This document shows, piece after piece, positions 1 through 9,635 of a stretch of 64,000 bases of DNA (position 1 is the first letter of the stretch; each line of letters opens with the position of its first letter). Location of the stretch: NCBI GenBank assembly GCA_027486585.1, contig JAIXOU010000122.1, forward strand, positions 124,001 to 188,000. The letters run 5' to 3'. The notes under the pieces were generated by a model, which was given only the letters and a program-made list of their open reading frames with translations, had not been told where the DNA came from and did no database searches. Both the position numbers and the translations under genes were made by a program. This DNA is from Verrucomicrobiaceae bacterium. Its GTDB lineage: Bacteria; Verrucomicrobiota; Verrucomicrobiia; Verrucomicrobiales; Verrucomicrobiaceae.

Positions 1-1
1 G

Positions 2-1270
2 TCCCCGAACAAACTCCGCCTCCTTCATGTCTCGGCTGACCGCGTTGGCATCGTCACGACGATGGATGGTGTGCCAATTGAACAAGGTGAGATGGCCGGT
101 GCCATGATTCCTGGACACAATAACTTCCAAGATGCGCAGGCATTCCTGAACGCTGGCGGTAGTCGTGGTCTTCAAGAGCAGATCCTGCTCAGCGGTCAGT
201 GGAATCTCAATCCCTGGTTTGCCGATGTCGAGCAGACCGAGATGATCGAAATCCCCATTGGCCATGTGGGTGTCGTCATCTCTTATGTCGGTAAAATTCA
301 CGAAGACGTCAGTGGCCCTGAGTTTAAGCATGGCGACCTTGTCGAAGTCGGTCACAAAGGTGTCTGGGTAAAGCCTCTGCTACCTGGTAAACATCCGATT
401 AACTTGCGTATTCAACGTGTGGAATTGGTGCCGACAACGAACATTGTGCTGAACTGGGCCAATCGTACCGAAGCACACCACTTTGATGAAAAGCTCAGCA
501 GCATCACCGTCCGTTCACGAGATGGCTTTGCTTTCAACCTGGATGTTTCACAGATCATCCATATCGGTGCCAATGAAGCACCGAAGGTGATCAGCCGCGC
601 TGGTTCCTTGCAGAATCTCATTGATCACGTGCTTCAGCCGATTGTGGGGAACTACTTCCGCAATAGTGCCCAAGACTACACCGTGCTCGATTTCTTGAGC
701 GCTCGTAGCGAGCGTCAGCATGAGGCTGCGTCTCATATTGCAGCGGCTCTGCGTGAGTATGACGTCGAGGCCATTGATACCTTGATAGGTGACATCACAC
801 CACCTGAGACACTGATGAAGACACAGACAGATCGCAAGATCGCTGAGGAACAACGAAAGACCTATGAGATGCAAGAGGCCGCAGAGAAACAACGCCAGCA
901 ACTCGTGCGTCAAACGTCATTGGCTGATATTCAGAATGAAATCGTCGGAGCTGAGGAAGGGGTGCGCATTGCTGAGCTTCATGCCAGTTCCTCCGTCAAA
1001 AAGAGTGAAGGTGAAGCCACAAGTACACGTCTGCGTGCCAATGGTGAAGCCGATGCTATCCGAGCCACCGGGCAGGCTAAAGCGGAAGCTCATAGTGCAG
1101 GCATCCATGCCGTGGGTCAGGATACTTATGCACTCATGCAGCTTTTCCAAATCATTGCAGAAAAGAATCTGCGCGTCGTCCCCGACGTGCTTGTCACCAG
1201 CGGTGCAGGTGGCAGCAGTGGCATGATCGAAGCCCTCATGGCTATGGTGGCGAAGAAGACTCTGAATTAA
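2..1270 (+). CDS. SPFH/band 7 (flotillin-like) protein, 5' end outside window
   Basis: The reading frame is open from the first complete codon of the window, so the true start lies upstream; the ATG at 62 is internal because the residues before it (ending in DRVGIVTT) continue a typical SPFH beta-strand pattern. The first two thirds match an SPFH/prohibitin-homology domain. A long charged alpha-helical stretch follows, rich in Glu, Arg, Gln and Ala, of the kind that forms the coiled coil of flotillins. The C-terminus is a short Gly/Ser linker and a hydrophobic helix. Such proteins assemble in membrane microdomains; the substrate or partner here is unknown. The next gene starts about 110 bases downstream on the same strand. 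Confidence 0.85.
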   Translation, partial: SPNKLRLLHVSADRVGIVTTMDGVPIEQGEMAGAMIPGHNNFQDAQAFLNAGGSRGLQEQILLSGQWNLNPWFADVEQTEMIEIPIGHVGVVISYVGKIHEDVSGPEFKHGDLVEVGHKGVWVKPLLPGKHPINLRIQRVELVPTTNIVLNWANRTEAHHFDEKLSSITVRSRDGFAFNLDVSQIIHIGANEAPKVISRAGSLQNLIDHVLQPIVGNYFRNSAQDYTVLDFLSARSERQHEAASHIAAALREYDVEAIDTLIGDITPPETLMKTQTDRKIAEEQRKTYEMQEAAEKQRQQLVRQTSLADIQNEIVGAEEGVRIAELHASSSVKKSEGEATSTRLRANGEADAIRATGQAKAEAHSAGIHAVGQDTYALMQLFQIIAEKNLRVVPDVLVTSGAGGSSGMIEALMAMVAKKTLN

Positions 1271-1378
1271 CCAAACTCATTCGGAAAGGTAGAGTCGCAG
1301 CTGCCCATTTCTAGCATCTACTAGAGGTTGGCAGTTTGCTGCAATAATGGCGCAACTAACTGGGTATTGAATGGCCTG

Positions 1379-4255
1379 ATGAAATGGCTTTTCCACATCG
1401 CGGCTACATTTACTCTTCCCCTGATTGCAGTGGAATTACCGGTTGGGCTTCCAGAGTCAGCCAAGCGCCCAGTGGTTGTCACTCTGGAGGCATCTCAAGA
1501 TCAGCCTAAGCTTCCTCAGGCCACGCTGCCGGAGGGGTATTCCTTCACACTAGCTGCGGCAGCGCCGCTCGTCACTCATCCGATGATGGGATGCCTGGAT
1601 GATCGGGGACGCCTTTTTGTTGGCGATGCGGTGGGCGTCAACTGGAGCAAGCAGGAACTTGATGCCAATCCACCGAACCGTGTCCTCATGCTTGAGGATA
1701 CCAATCATGATGGTCGCTATGATAAAAGCACGATCTTTGCAGATAAGATGACTTTTCCTCAAGGTGCCTGCTGGTTGGATGGGTCCCTCTATGTGGGTTC
1801 ACCGCCATCCATCTGGAAACTCACGGATACCAATGAAGACGGCGTTGCTGACAAACGAGAAGAAATTGTGACCGGCTTTGATTACACGGGAAATGCGGCT
1901 GATATACATGGTCCGTTTTTGCATCCGAATGGCCGTCTTTATTGGTGTCATGGGCGTAAGGGGCACAAGGTCTTCCAAAAAAACGGAACTCTGGTGGATG
2001 ATTCAAAGGCATGTGGCATCTGGAGCTGCCAACCAGATGGGGCCGATGTTCAATGGCATTCGCTCGGCTGTGGTGACAATCCGGTCGAGGTCGATTTCAC
2101 GACTGATGGCGACATTATTGGCGTGCAGAATCTTTATTTTAATCAACCACGCGGGGATACGCTCATGCACTGGCTCTATGGCGGTGTCTATGAGCGTAGT
2201 GATCAGATGCAGGCTATCTCGCATCTGTCTCGCACTCTAGAGCACATGCCAGTGATGCATAATTTTGGTCATGTGGCTGTCAGCGGTTGCTGTTTCTGGA
2301 AAAGCTATCCATCAGCGGGCATGAGCTTCATGGTCACTCACTTCAATACGCAGCGTCTGGTGCGCATGGAGATGATGCCAGACGGCAGCAGTTATAAAGC
2401 CACTGAGAATGAGTTTTTGAAACTTCATGATCCAGACATTCATTTCACGGATGTCCTGGAAGATCCCAAGGATGGATCGCTACTTCTCATTGATACAGGC
2501 GGCTGGTTTAGGCTCGGTTGTCCGAGTAGCCTGATGGCCAAGGCAGATTTGCTGGGGGCTGTATATCGGATTAAACCTGACTGGCCTGTCGATAAGGTAT
2601 TAAAAACTCCTGTTGTTCAAAAGTTTGAGCTCCAATCGTTGCTCTCGGATTTGCGATCCAAACAGCCTGCTGTGCAAAGACGTGCTTTGGAGCGTTTGGT
2701 CCAAGAGAGTCCTGCTGGGATGAGGATAAATGATGCCATCAATCCACAATGGCTAGAGCTTGGCCAAGAACTGCGCCACTGGATGAATGAGCCTCTTGAT
2801 CCTGCTTTTGAGCACACCTTGATCCTAGCAGCTCAGAGACTGAATCTAATGGCGATCTCTTTGCAGGAACTTCAGTTGGAGACAAATCCTATCGCCCTTC
2901 GTCGAATGTTGGTCAGCTTTATTCCTGATGATGCGGCCAGCCTGAACTTGCGAATGGGCGTCGCAGCCAAGCATCTCGACTCTCTCGATGCAGAGCTGGC
3001 TCGTGTTTCGTTGAACCTCGTTGTCAATCACCCGGATGCTGATGAATGGGTGACTGCAAAATTACAGGTCTGGCTCAAAGAAAAAAGCCTTTCCAATCAA
3101 CGTGCAAAGGCCCTAAAGGGCTATTGCGCTGCTTTGATCAGTAAACCTCGAACTCAGGCGCTGATCACGGCTCTGCTAATGCATGACTCTAAACAGGCTA
3201 GAACCGTGGGTTTAGAGGTTTTAGCCGGTCAGGCTTCAACCCTGTCAATTGATGCCTGGAAGGCTCCTCTGGAACAATTGCTGGCGAAGTTGCCGACACC
3301 TCTGGTTTTCGAAGCGATTAAAAAACAGAAGTCCGCCCAATTCGATGTGGCCCTGCAAGCTTTCGCGGCTGATTCAAATCATCCGCTGTCACTGCGTTTG
3401 AAAGCTCTGGATGCAATGAAGGCCTTGCAGCTAAAGGGCGAGACCTTTGAGCTCGTGAGATCTGTGTTGGGAGATGCGGCATCAAGCGCCGCAGCTAAAA
3501 TTCAAGCTTCCAGCATGATCGCGGCTTCCTCTTTGACCGCAGAACAGATGCCGCAAGTGGCTCCGCTCTTGGCTATCGTGGGTCCAGTCGAACTCAAAAC
3601 ACTGTTGCCGTTGCTGAGACGTCAGAAGTCTCCAGAACTCGCTCATTTGCTTGCTAGCCAGATTGCAAAGAACCCTGTCATTGCCAGCCAGCAGGAGAGT
3701 TTATATCGGACAGCTTTGGCCGATTTCCCGCCTGAGATTTTTGAGTCCTTGATTCATCCTGCTTATGAAAAAGCCGTCGCTGGGACGGAAATAAAAAAAC
3801 GTCAATTGGCTGCACTCGCCGATAAAGCTGCATTCTCTGGAAATGCGGCCAAAGGGGCTGAGCACTTTAAGCTTGGGAAGGGGAGTTGCGTGGCTTGTCA
3901 TAAGATCGGTGATGTTGGACGGGCCATAGGGCCTGATTTATCCAAGATTGGCGCCATCCGAACGGAGCGGGATCTTTTGGAAAGCATTCTCTTTCCCAGC
4001 AACACCCTAGCTCGCGATTATGAGGCGCACATCTTTGAGACAAGTGATGGAATGCAAAGTCAGGGGCTCATTAAGAGCCATACAGCCGAAGGTTTGCTTA
4101 TCGTCGATGTGGCAGGACAGGAACGCACACTGGCGCATGATCAGATCATTGCGGATGTCACACTTACGACCAGCCTCATGCCCATGGGCTTGGACCAGAC
4201 GATGTCTGAGAATGAATTGTTGGACCTAGTGGCCTATTTGAAAAGCTTGCGGTGA
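1379..4255 (+). CDS. PVC-type haem-binding CxxCH protein (membrane-bound dehydrogenase domain, HEAT-like, cytochrome c)
   Basis: The frame is open from a TTG at 1328, but the ATG at 1379 begins a clear signal peptide (MKWLFHIAATFTLPLIA), so I chose it; the protein is then 958 residues. Residues about 25-400 have repeated DxNxDGxxD-type loops and a propeller fold typical of the Planctomycete/Verrucomicrobia membrane-bound dehydrogenase domain. The middle is a helical, HEAT-like repeat region. Near residues 837-841 is a single haem c site, CVACH, followed by the PVC C-terminal haem-binding domain. It is probably periplasmic and takes part in oxidation of carbohydrates or other organics, but the substrate cannot be read from the sequence. 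Its 3' end overlaps the convergent methyltransferase gene by 22 bases. Confidence 0.85.
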   Translation: MKWLFHIAATFTLPLIAVELPVGLPESAKRPVVVTLEASQDQPKLPQATLPEGYSFTLAAAAPLVTHPMMGCLDDRGRLFVGDAVGVNWSKQELDANPPNRVLMLEDTNHDGRYDKSTIFADKMTFPQGACWLDGSLYVGSPPSIWKLTDTNEDGVADKREEIVTGFDYTGNAADIHGPFLHPNGRLYWCHGRKGHKVFQKNGTLVDDSKACGIWSCQPDGADVQWHSLGCGDNPVEVDFTTDGDIIGVQNLYFNQPRGDTLMHWLYGGVYERSDQMQAISHLSRTLEHMPVMHNFGHVAVSGCCFWKSYPSAGMSFMVTHFNTQRLVRMEMMPDGSSYKATENEFLKLHDPDIHFTDVLEDPKDGSLLLIDTGGWFRLGCPSSLMAKADLLGAVYRIKPDWPVDKVLKTPVVQKFELQSLLSDLRSKQPAVQRRALERLVQESPAGMRINDAINPQWLELGQELRHWMNEPLDPAFEHTLILAAQRLNLMAISLQELQLETNPIALRRMLVSFIPDDAASLNLRMGVAAKHLDSLDAELARVSLNLVVNHPDADEWVTAKLQVWLKEKSLSNQRAKALKGYCAALISKPRTQALITALLMHDSKQARTVGLEVLAGQASTLSIDAWKAPLEQLLAKLPTPLVFEAIKKQKSAQFDVALQAFAADSNHPLSLRLKALDAMKALQLKGETFELVRSVLGDAASSAAAKIQASSMIAASSLTAEQMPQVAPLLAIVGPVELKTLLPLLRRQKSPELAHLLASQIAKNPVIASQQESLYRTALADFPPEIFESLIHPAYEKAVAGTEIKKRQLAALADKAAFSGNAAKGAEHFKLGKGSCVACHKIGDVGRAIGPDLSKIGAIRTERDLLESILFPSNTLARDYEAHIFETSDGMQSQGLIKSHTAEGLLIVDVAGQERTLAHDQIIADVTLTTSLMPMGLDQTMSENELLDLVAYLKSLR

Positions 4256-5208
4256 GTCAGAACCTTGAAGGCCCCTCCAGCGCCATCAGGGTCCATGAAC
4301 TGGTTGCTTGGCGACTTGGTCCTTGCCTTAATGAACGACGCTTGGTCTTGAAAGGTGATTTCTTCCCAGCCGAGAGCTTGAGTCCATTTTCGGTAGTCCG
4401 TAAAATTGATATCGGCCGTGATGTCTTGCCCTCCGATATTGAGGTAAAGGTCGGTGCCGTTAAGTCGTTGGTGAAGCAAGTAGGCACGTAGTGTTCCTTG
4501 AGGTTGTCGGTGATACAGCGCAGGAAAGAGATCTCCATAATCCACGGTTAGCATGGATCCCTGAGCCCAGGCGGCTGCCCAATGGCGCAGCCAATCCCGG
4601 ACCGAAAGATGCAATTCCACACGCTGATCCTTGAATCTTGGGACTTGCTTGAAAACACTGAAATCAGCCAGTTCCGAATCTGTGAGGGAATGTGCTTGAA
4701 GCATCTCTTGGGCGCTGTTGCCTTTGAGCTCTACAAACACTTCCCGCCACTGATTGACCTGCCATTGAAGCAGAATCACGGGAAAGGCATCTAGGAGTTC
4801 ATTGTGATAAATGAAGGCCTTTCCTCCAATGGCTTGAAGCGCGCTTGAAAGGTCGGTATGCCAAGTCACATGCTTGCCTAGACGCTGCTTTTGTTGGTCG
4901 CGCAGTCCCTCAGAGGTATCGACGATATGCCAACGGAAACGCCGTCGTTGCCACCAGCCTAAAGATTGACGGATCGTCTGCATCAACTGTCCATTGCCAG
5001 CACCGACCTCAATGATGTGGCGCACTTCCGGCATGGCTTTGGATTCTTCTGTCAGCCAGTGAGCAATGGCCTGCCCGAGCAGAGGCGAAAGCGTCGCTGA
5101 GGTGGAAAAGTCGCCCTTTGCACCGATGGTCTGCACCTTCTGCGCATAGTAACCGCGCTGCGGGTCGTGCAGCGCTCTGGCCATGAATGAGGTGAAGGTT
5201 TCGGGCAT
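4234..5208 (-). CDS. SAM-dependent methyltransferase, MidA/NDUFAF7 family
   Basis: The 324 residues match the DUF185/MidA family. The N-terminus has the family pattern HDPQRGYY followed by GDFSTS, and the SAM-binding motif EVGAGNGQL lies at about residues 67-75. A conserved YHNELLDAFPV segment follows. The mitochondrial relative NDUFAF7 methylates an arginine in a complex I subunit; the role of bacterial members is not settled. No complex I genes are visible here. The gene is single, convergent with the haem protein (22-base overlap at 4234-4255) and divergent from dnaB. Confidence 0.85.
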   Translation of the reverse strand: MPETFTSFMARALHDPQRGYYAQKVQTIGAKGDFSTSATLSPLLGQAIAHWLTEESKAMPEVRHIIEVGAGNGQLMQTIRQSLGWWQRRRFRWHIVDTSEGLRDQQKQRLGKHVTWHTDLSSALQAIGGKAFIYHNELLDAFPVILLQWQVNQWREVFVELKGNSAQEMLQAHSLTDSELADFSVFKQVPRFKDQRVELHLSVRDWLRHWAAAWAQGSMLTVDYGDLFPALYHRQPQGTLRAYLLHQRLNGTDLYLNIGGQDITADINFTDYRKWTQALGWEEITFQDQASFIKARTKSPSNQFMDPDGAGGAFKVLTHRKLFK

Positions 5209-5323
5209 GGGATGAGTCGAGAGCTGTTCGATATTAAGCAGACTTATTCACAAGTCATTCACAGAACTTTGTGAGTTGCTCAGATTGTATTCGCAATCCT
5301 TCGCCTGTCTTACTTTGCTGCTC

Positions 5324-6853
5324 ATGGCAGAGTCCGCTTCCAATCTCATTCAAGCCGCCGCCGCTCCTGGCGAGCTACCCGCTAAGGCGGAGGCAACCAA
5401 GCAGGTTAATCCTTTTGGTCGCAAGCGTAACGAGATACCCACGGCAGAGGAACTGTTGGCCAATATCAATCGCGCTTTGCCCTTCTCCGATGAGGCTGAG
5501 AAGGGTGTTTTATCCAGTTTGCTCCAAGATCCGAACGAGCGTCTGAGTGAGAGCCGCGTGATGCTTCCAGCTGCCGCCTTTTATCATGAGGCCAATCGGA
5601 CGATCTACGAAAAGCTACTGGAGTTTTACGATAAGAATCTGCCTATCGATCCCGTGATGGTGACGAATGCGCTGCGTGATCAGGGACTCCTCGAACGTGT
5701 CGGTGGCCCGGCGGCGATTACGGAGTTATTCACCTTTGTTCCCAGTCCTTCGCATTATACACATTATAAAAAGATTGTTTCGGACAAGCACATTCTCAGG
5801 CAGCTTATCCATGCCTGTTCGCTGAATATTCACCAGAGCTATGAGTTTGGTAAAGAGCAGCTCGATGAAGATGTCAGCACTCTGATTGACCATGCCGAGC
5901 AGCGCGTTCTTGCTGTGCGTGAATCAACCGGCAAAGAGGACGGTGTCAAAACGCTTGCCTCGCATGTGGCCGAGGCGATTGACTCCATTCAATACATGCT
6001 GGAGCATCCAGGGCAGTTGCGCGGTTTATCTACGGGCTACAGCAAGCTAGACGCCATGAGTAGCGGTCTTCAGGGCGGGGAAATGTTCATCATCGCGGCT
6101 CGTCCTTCCATGGGTAAAACGTCTTTGGCCATGAATATCGTCGAGCACATCTCTGTGGAGTGCGGGCATCCATGTGCGGTCTTCAGTTTGGAAATGAGTG
6201 CCACGATGCTGGTGCGTCGTCTGTTGGTTTCGCGCGCTCAGCTTTCCATGCAGGATCTCTCAAGAGGCTTGCTCTCTCGTGCTCAACAAGAAGCCTTGGC
6301 CAAGGCCACGCGTGAGTTGCAAAAGGCGAATATTTTGATCGATGAAACAGCGGGCCTAGATGTTCTTGAACTGCGTGCCAAGGCGCGTCGTATGAAGAAG
6401 CAGCATGATATTAAAATGATCATGATCGACTACCTTCAGCTCATGACTTCCAGCAGTCGCCGAGCTAAAGACAATCGTCAGATCGAAATTGCTGAAATCT
6501 CTGCTGGTCTCAAAGGACTGGCCAAGGAGCTGAACGTTCCAATCATTGTTCTCGCCCAGTTAAACCGATCTGTCGAATCTCGTAAGGGACAACGACCTGT
6601 GCTTTCAGATCTTCGTGAGTCGGGCTCCATCGAGCAGGATGCTGACATGGTCGGGCTTCTTACTCGTGAAGATTATGCCGGTGGTAAGATGGAAGTCGGT
6701 GACGAAGAGACCGAGGCTAAAAAGAAGGGCCAAGCAGTCCTCATCCTCGCTAAAAACCGTAACGGTCCGACCGACGATGTTCCGCTGCGCTTCATTGATC
6801 ACGCCATGCGCTTCCTTGAACGTGAGCCTGATGAAGATAGCGGAGGGCAGTAA
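5324..6853 (+). CDS. dnaB: Replicative DNA helicase DnaB
   Basis: This is the ring helicase that unwinds DNA ahead of the replisome. After an N-terminal extension of about 55 residues comes the DnaB N-terminal helical domain (LPFSDEAEKGVLSSLL onward). The RecA-like motor domain follows, with Walker A RPSMGKTS at about residues 258-265, a Walker B/IDYLQLM segment and the QLNRSVE motif. I chose the ATG at 5324; a TTG at 5276 is in frame but would add a hydrophobic N-terminus unlike DnaB. No Shine-Dalgarno sequence is seen. The stop lies only 21 bases from the end of the convergent efflux operon. No intein was seen. Confidence 0.95.
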   Translation: MAESASNLIQAAAAPGELPAKAEATKQVNPFGRKRNEIPTAEELLANINRALPFSDEAEKGVLSSLLQDPNERLSESRVMLPAAAFYHEANRTIYEKLLEFYDKNLPIDPVMVTNALRDQGLLERVGGPAAITELFTFVPSPSHYTHYKKIVSDKHILRQLIHACSLNIHQSYEFGKEQLDEDVSTLIDHAEQRVLAVRESTGKEDGVKTLASHVAEAIDSIQYMLEHPGQLRGLSTGYSKLDAMSSGLQGGEMFIIAARPSMGKTSLAMNIVEHISVECGHPCAVFSLEMSATMLVRRLLVSRAQLSMQDLSRGLLSRAQQEALAKATRELQKANILIDETAGLDVLELRAKARRMKKQHDIKMIMIDYLQLMTSSSRRAKDNRQIEIAEISAGLKGLAKELNVPIIVLAQLNRSVESRKGQRPVLSDLRESGSIEQDADMVGLLTREDYAGGKMEVGDEETEAKKKGQAVLILAKNRNGPTDDVPLRFIDHAMRFLEREPDEDSGGQ

Positions 6854-6874
6854 AGTCTGCGCGGTTAAGGAAGG

Positions 6875-8212
6875 CTACTTGCCTACAGCGCGTTTGAGTT
6901 CGTGCTGAGCCTTATTGAATTCTGTGACAGCCAAGACACGGCTTTGTCTGGCGCGGGTAAGTTCTTCCCGGGCTAGTAAATACTCGAGCACAACACCCAG
7001 TTGGCTGGCTTGCCGTTCTTTGGCTAATTTGACCATCTCTTCTGCCGCAGTGACGGCTTCATCATTGATGGAGATTTGATCGTGTGCGCTTTGGGACTTT
7101 GCTGCGGCTTCGACGACCTCACGACCGATGGCGGCTTTGATTTGACCTGTTTGTAGCAGGCTGGATTCCTCGCGTGCATGGGCGATTTTTTGGCGTTGTT
7201 GATCAAAGAGTCCACCGGGGCCGATCTTCCAGCCGAGGCCAAGAAAGAAATCCTGCTGTCTCCCAAAATTGCCCGTTTGGTTTCCAAGTCCACCTCCAAG
7301 TCCTCCGAGCGTGTAACCTGCTTGAACGTTTGGAATCATTGGGGCCACACGCGCGCGATCCGTCTCTAAAACGGCGGCAGAATTGGCTGCACCAGCGGCT
7401 TTCATTTCTGGGCGATTCTGTGCGGCTTGGGAAATCAGTGTGGCGACTCCGACCTGGCCATTTAGGCGAACTGGAACGAGGTCGGACTTCGCCGGGCGAA
7501 GTTCAGTTTGTGGTGGGAGACGCAGTGTTTCAGATAAAGCCGCTGCTGCGAGATCACGTTTTTCCTGTGTCTGGCGAATGGTTAGCTTAGCCCGGGAAAC
7601 TTGTGTTTTGACTCGAAGAAGATCGGCGCGAAAGGCCGTGCCAGAGGTGACTGCTCCGCTGATCTGCTTTTCGTAATCTTGAGTGATTTGTAAATCGTCT
7701 TCAATGATTGCCAGAGAAGCCTCAGCTGCCAGGAGCTGGAAGTAACGGTTCACGGCTTCTTGTAAAATGTCGCGGCGTGATTTCTCGGCGAGTTGCTCCG
7801 CTGCCAGTGCTTTTTGTTGGGCCGCTAGCGCCGAGTAATAAAGATCTCCTGGTGACCAATCAATCAGGATGGCTGTTCCGACCGTGTATTGCTGTTTACG
7901 TGCATCGAAGACTGCACCCGCCACATCCTGGATGCGGCCGTCATGTCCTCTGTAACCGGCCCCTAAACTGAGGCTTGGCCAGAAGCGCTGCCAAGCCTGC
8001 TTCGATTCCGCTATGGACTCCGTGTGTTTCACACGAGCGAGCTGGATCTCGTCATTGTTCGCACCTGCGAGCTTCATGACAGTCTGGAGATCGACATGCA
8101 CGGAAGCTGAGTAGGCGTTCAGGGCAAGAAGCAGCCAGGAGTGTCGAATTAGTACACTCAAATGACGAGCCAATGACGAAGCATGAACAAAAGGTGGCGA
8201 CAATGATTTCAT
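6875..8212 (-). CDS. TolC-family outer membrane efflux protein
   Basis: This is the outer membrane channel of the efflux operon running from 13049 down to 6875. The frame is open up to 8458, but that extension overlaps the upstream gene and lacks export features. The ATG at 8212 gives 445 residues beginning MKSLSPP, then a hydrophobic export segment ending near NAYSASVHVD. The rest has the two long coiled-coil halves of TolC proteins: a repeated pattern of Ala/Gln/Glu-rich helices with AAEASLAIIEDDLQ and a second matching half near the C-terminus. It starts 17 bases after the preceding membrane protein gene, so the two are co-transcribed. Confidence 0.85.
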   Translation of the reverse strand: MKSLSPPFVHASSLARHLSVLIRHSWLLLALNAYSASVHVDLQTVMKLAGANNDEIQLARVKHTESIAESKQAWQRFWPSLSLGAGYRGHDGRIQDVAGAVFDARKQQYTVGTAILIDWSPGDLYYSALAAQQKALAAEQLAEKSRRDILQEAVNRYFQLLAAEASLAIIEDDLQITQDYEKQISGAVTSGTAFRADLLRVKTQVSRAKLTIRQTQEKRDLAAAALSETLRLPPQTELRPAKSDLVPVRLNGQVGVATLISQAAQNRPEMKAAGAANSAAVLETDRARVAPMIPNVQAGYTLGGLGGGLGNQTGNFGRQQDFFLGLGWKIGPGGLFDQQRQKIAHAREESSLLQTGQIKAAIGREVVEAAAKSQSAHDQISINDEAVTAAEEMVKLAKERQASQLGVVLEYLLAREELTRARQSRVLAVTEFNKAQHELKRAVGK

Positions 8213-8229
8213 GAATGAAGTGTTTAGAG

Positions 8230-8637
8230 TCACTGATGGCGTTGGAACCGGGTGCAGCGGATACTCTGAATGATCAAAAGGGTCACGAGAGGTATTGCTG
8301 TGCCAAAGGTCAGCGCGGGCTCTTCGGTCAATAGATATAGCCATACGAAAAAGCTGGCTAGCAACAGAGTGCTCAACCAACGAATTACACAGGCACTTCG
8401 ATATGGGAGAGCAGCAGAGAAAGGCAAAGCCAATGCTGCCCAAATAGATTGCCCCCAAGGCGAAAAGAACATGCTGCTCGGGGACTCGAAGAAGTATTGG
8501 TACAGGAACCCTCCTCCATGACCTCCTATCAGGAGAATGCTAAATGTTGCCAATACAATAAGAGTAGACATCAATATTTCGTGCCAAAGCTTGGGGCTTC
8601 TGACGCATCGTTTGGTCGTAGGAAGTTGGTTTGTCAT
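8230..8637 (-). CDS. Small membrane protein of unknown function in efflux operon
   Basis: The 135 residues include about four hydrophobic segments (near residues 22-40, 62-75, 85-100 and 112-125) with short polar loops, so this is an integral membrane protein. Its ATG overlaps the stop of the adaptor gene by four bases (ATGA at 8634-8637), a sign of translational coupling and a real gene. I do not recognise the family. Its place between the periplasmic adaptor and the outer membrane channel suggests a role linked to the pump, but nothing in the sequence shows one. Confidence 0.65.
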   Translation of the reverse strand: MTNQLPTTKRCVRSPKLWHEILMSTLIVLATFSILLIGGHGGGFLYQYFFESPSSMFFSPWGQSIWAALALPFSAALPYRSACVIRWLSTLLLASFFVWLYLLTEEPALTFGTAIPLVTLLIIQSIRCTRFQRHQ

Positions 8638-9617
8638 TGCTTCGCTGTTACTTGCTGCTTGTCAGCCAGGGTTACGGTTCCAGGGACAAGCAGCACATCG
8701 TCCGACTTGAGCTCCGGCAATTCGACGTTCGTGCCGTCATTGAAACCGATCTTCACGGACGTCTTTATAGCTTTGCCATCGATGAGCTTGAAGACGAAAG
8801 CGTTGGTCTTTTCCATGACGAGAGCTGCGACGGGAATCAATGTCGCGCCTTCGTGTTTTTCGACAGCGATCTTGGTCATCGCATACATGCCGGGGCGGAG
8901 TTTGAGGTCAGCATTTTTGAGATCGGCTTCGGCGAGCATGGTGCGTGTGGCAGGATCGAGTGCATAGGCGATGCGGCTGATGCTGGTTTCGATAGGCGTG
9001 GGGCCGAAGGCGTCGATTTGAGCCTTCACGGGCTTGCCGACAGTGACTAGGCCAGTTTCGAGCTCGGTGACTGGGATTTGCAGTCGAAGAGTGCTTCCGT
9101 CAGTGATTTCAAGGAGCTTCGTTGTGTTCGCTGTGGCGAGTGATCCAAGATCGGCAAAACGAGCCGTGATGATGCCGTCGAAGGGTGCTTTGAGTATCGC
9201 AAACTGGATTTGCGTCTCGTTGCGCTCCATCTCTGCTTTCGCGATGGCGAGCTTGGCCTCGGCGTCATCGACGGCTTGCGGTAACACGAGATCAGGTGAC
9301 TTCGCACGGGCTTCGTGCAGGCGTTTCACTTCGATGCTGGCTGCTGTGACCTCAGCCTTTGATTTGGCGATGTCGGCTAGCAGTTCAGGCACTTCAAGTG
9401 TGGCGAGGATTTGGCCTGCTTTGACGGCATCGCCAATGTCCACGCTGATCTTGGCGATGTAGCCGGTGACTTTTGCGTGTAGAGTCGTTTGTTGCCAAGG
9501 CGCGAGCGTCGCTGGCAGGGAAACCCAGCGATGGATCGTACCCGTGGTGGGCTTCGTTGTAGGGAGTTCGAGTGCTCCAGCGAGCGACGCGAGTGTAAGG
9601 AAGATCAGGAGGCGCAT
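8634..9617 (-). CDS. RND efflux periplasmic adaptor (HlyD/MFP family)
   Basis: This protein bridges the inner membrane pump and the outer membrane channel. It has a signal peptide (MRLLIFLTLASLAGALE), then a biotinyl-lipoyl-like half (HAKVTGYIAKISVDIGDAVK and GQILATLEVPELL), a helical hairpin at about residues 75-125 (AEVTAASIEVKRLHEA onward), the second lipoyl half (KAPFDGIITARFADLGS) and beta-barrel/membrane-proximal domains. The length, 327 residues, is usual. It lies between a small acidic protein gene and a small membrane protein gene, all on the minus strand with short gaps or overlaps. Confidence 0.9.
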   Translation of the reverse strand: MRLLIFLTLASLAGALELPTTKPTTGTIHRWVSLPATLAPWQQTTLHAKVTGYIAKISVDIGDAVKAGQILATLEVPELLADIAKSKAEVTAASIEVKRLHEARAKSPDLVLPQAVDDAEAKLAIAKAEMERNETQIQFAILKAPFDGIITARFADLGSLATANTTKLLEITDGSTLRLQIPVTELETGLVTVGKPVKAQIDAFGPTPIETSISRIAYALDPATRTMLAEADLKNADLKLRPGMYAMTKIAVEKHEGATLIPVAALVMEKTNAFVFKLIDGKAIKTSVKIGFNDGTNVELPELKSDDVLLVPGTVTLADKQQVTAKQ

Positions 9618-9635
9618 GAGTAGCGGTATTCAAAG

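Noticed and set aside
8235-8458. N-terminal extension of the TolC-like gene up to 8458
   Set aside because: It overlaps the coupled membrane protein gene in another frame and would bury the export signal; the ATG at 8212 gives a normal TolC N-terminus.
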